Made by a program: the position numbers and the translations under genes. Shown in pieces: positions 44,507 to 44,583 of a DNA stretch of 44,583 nucleotides. Source of the stretch: a virus; IMG/VR virus record IMGVR_UViG_3300037258_000357, positions 1-44,583 of that record; one strand, 5' to 3'. The notes beneath the pieces were generated by a model. The model searched no databases and was not told where the DNA came from. It worked only from the letters and a program-made list of their open reading frames with translations. Each line of letters begins with the position of its first letter. The first letter of the stretch is position 1.

Positions 44507-44583
44507 ATGCTCACCTCCGAACAGCGCCAGGCGGTTGCGAAGCTGCTGGCCGCCGCCACCCGCCCGCTGGATGACCTGGCGGT
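44507..44583 (+). CDS. start of a gene cut by the window end
   Basis: ATG preceded by ATAGGA. The visible 25 codons read MLTSEQRQAVAKLLAAATRP then LDDLA, an amphipathic helical start. Too short to assign. The promoter/operator at 44344-44391 and the DnaA box lie upstream, so it may be a regulated replication or transfer gene. Confidence 0.5.
   Translation, partial: MLTSEQRQAVAKLLAAATRPLDDLA

Overview
The window looks like a nearly complete temperate siphophage-like element of a high-G+C actinobacterium. G+C is visibly around 70% (not counted), GTG and TTG starts are common, and genes are packed head to tail with GTGA/ATGA/TGATG overlaps. The virion genes (terminase, portal, HK97-type capsid with an XkdF-like protease-fold gene, frameshifted tail chaperone, tape measure, minor tail proteins) are those of a long-tailed phage of Streptomyces or Streptosporangiales-like hosts. 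Genus cannot be read from the sequence.

Layout. 1-353: non-coding left flank. 354-2033: leftward tyrosine integrase, a small coiled-coil gene and an XRE repressor, then a divergent control region. 2034-9161: one rightward, translationally coupled early operon with an XRE (Cro-like) gene, Cys/His mini-domain proteins, a BldC/MerR-type DNA-binding protein, membrane microproteins, a CCHC zinc-knuckle protein, a PD-(D/E)XK exonuclease, RecT and a J-domain protein. 9162-9384: a gene-free gap filled by four back-to-back perfect inverted repeats. 9385-12827: an Acb2/Tad1-like candidate anti-CBASS sponge, a large serine recombinase (a second integrase), an HTH replication-type protein followed by four iteron-like palindromes and a consensus DnaA box, and small genes. 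12923-38746: packaging, head, tail and lysis genes, all rightward, including a canonical -1 frameshift site in the tail chaperone gene.

38743-43448: leftward genes that resemble the transfer module of actinomycete integrative and conjugative elements (AICEs) rather than a phage: membrane microproteins, a TraB-like FtsK/SpoIIIE translocase, a DUF2637 (SpdB-like) membrane protein and, divergently, a GntR-family (KorA-like) regulator. Five exact copies of an 8-mer lie at the 3' end of the translocase gene, where a TraB-recognised clt locus could be. The right edge has a promoter with an operator palindrome, a second consensus DnaA box in an AT-rich patch, and a gene cut by the window end.

Working model (inference): the element can integrate by one of two recombinases, may replicate as a plasmid, makes a siphovirus particle and may also pass between mycelia by TraB-type double-stranded DNA transfer. 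The alternative is a phage nested in, or next to, a separate AICE.
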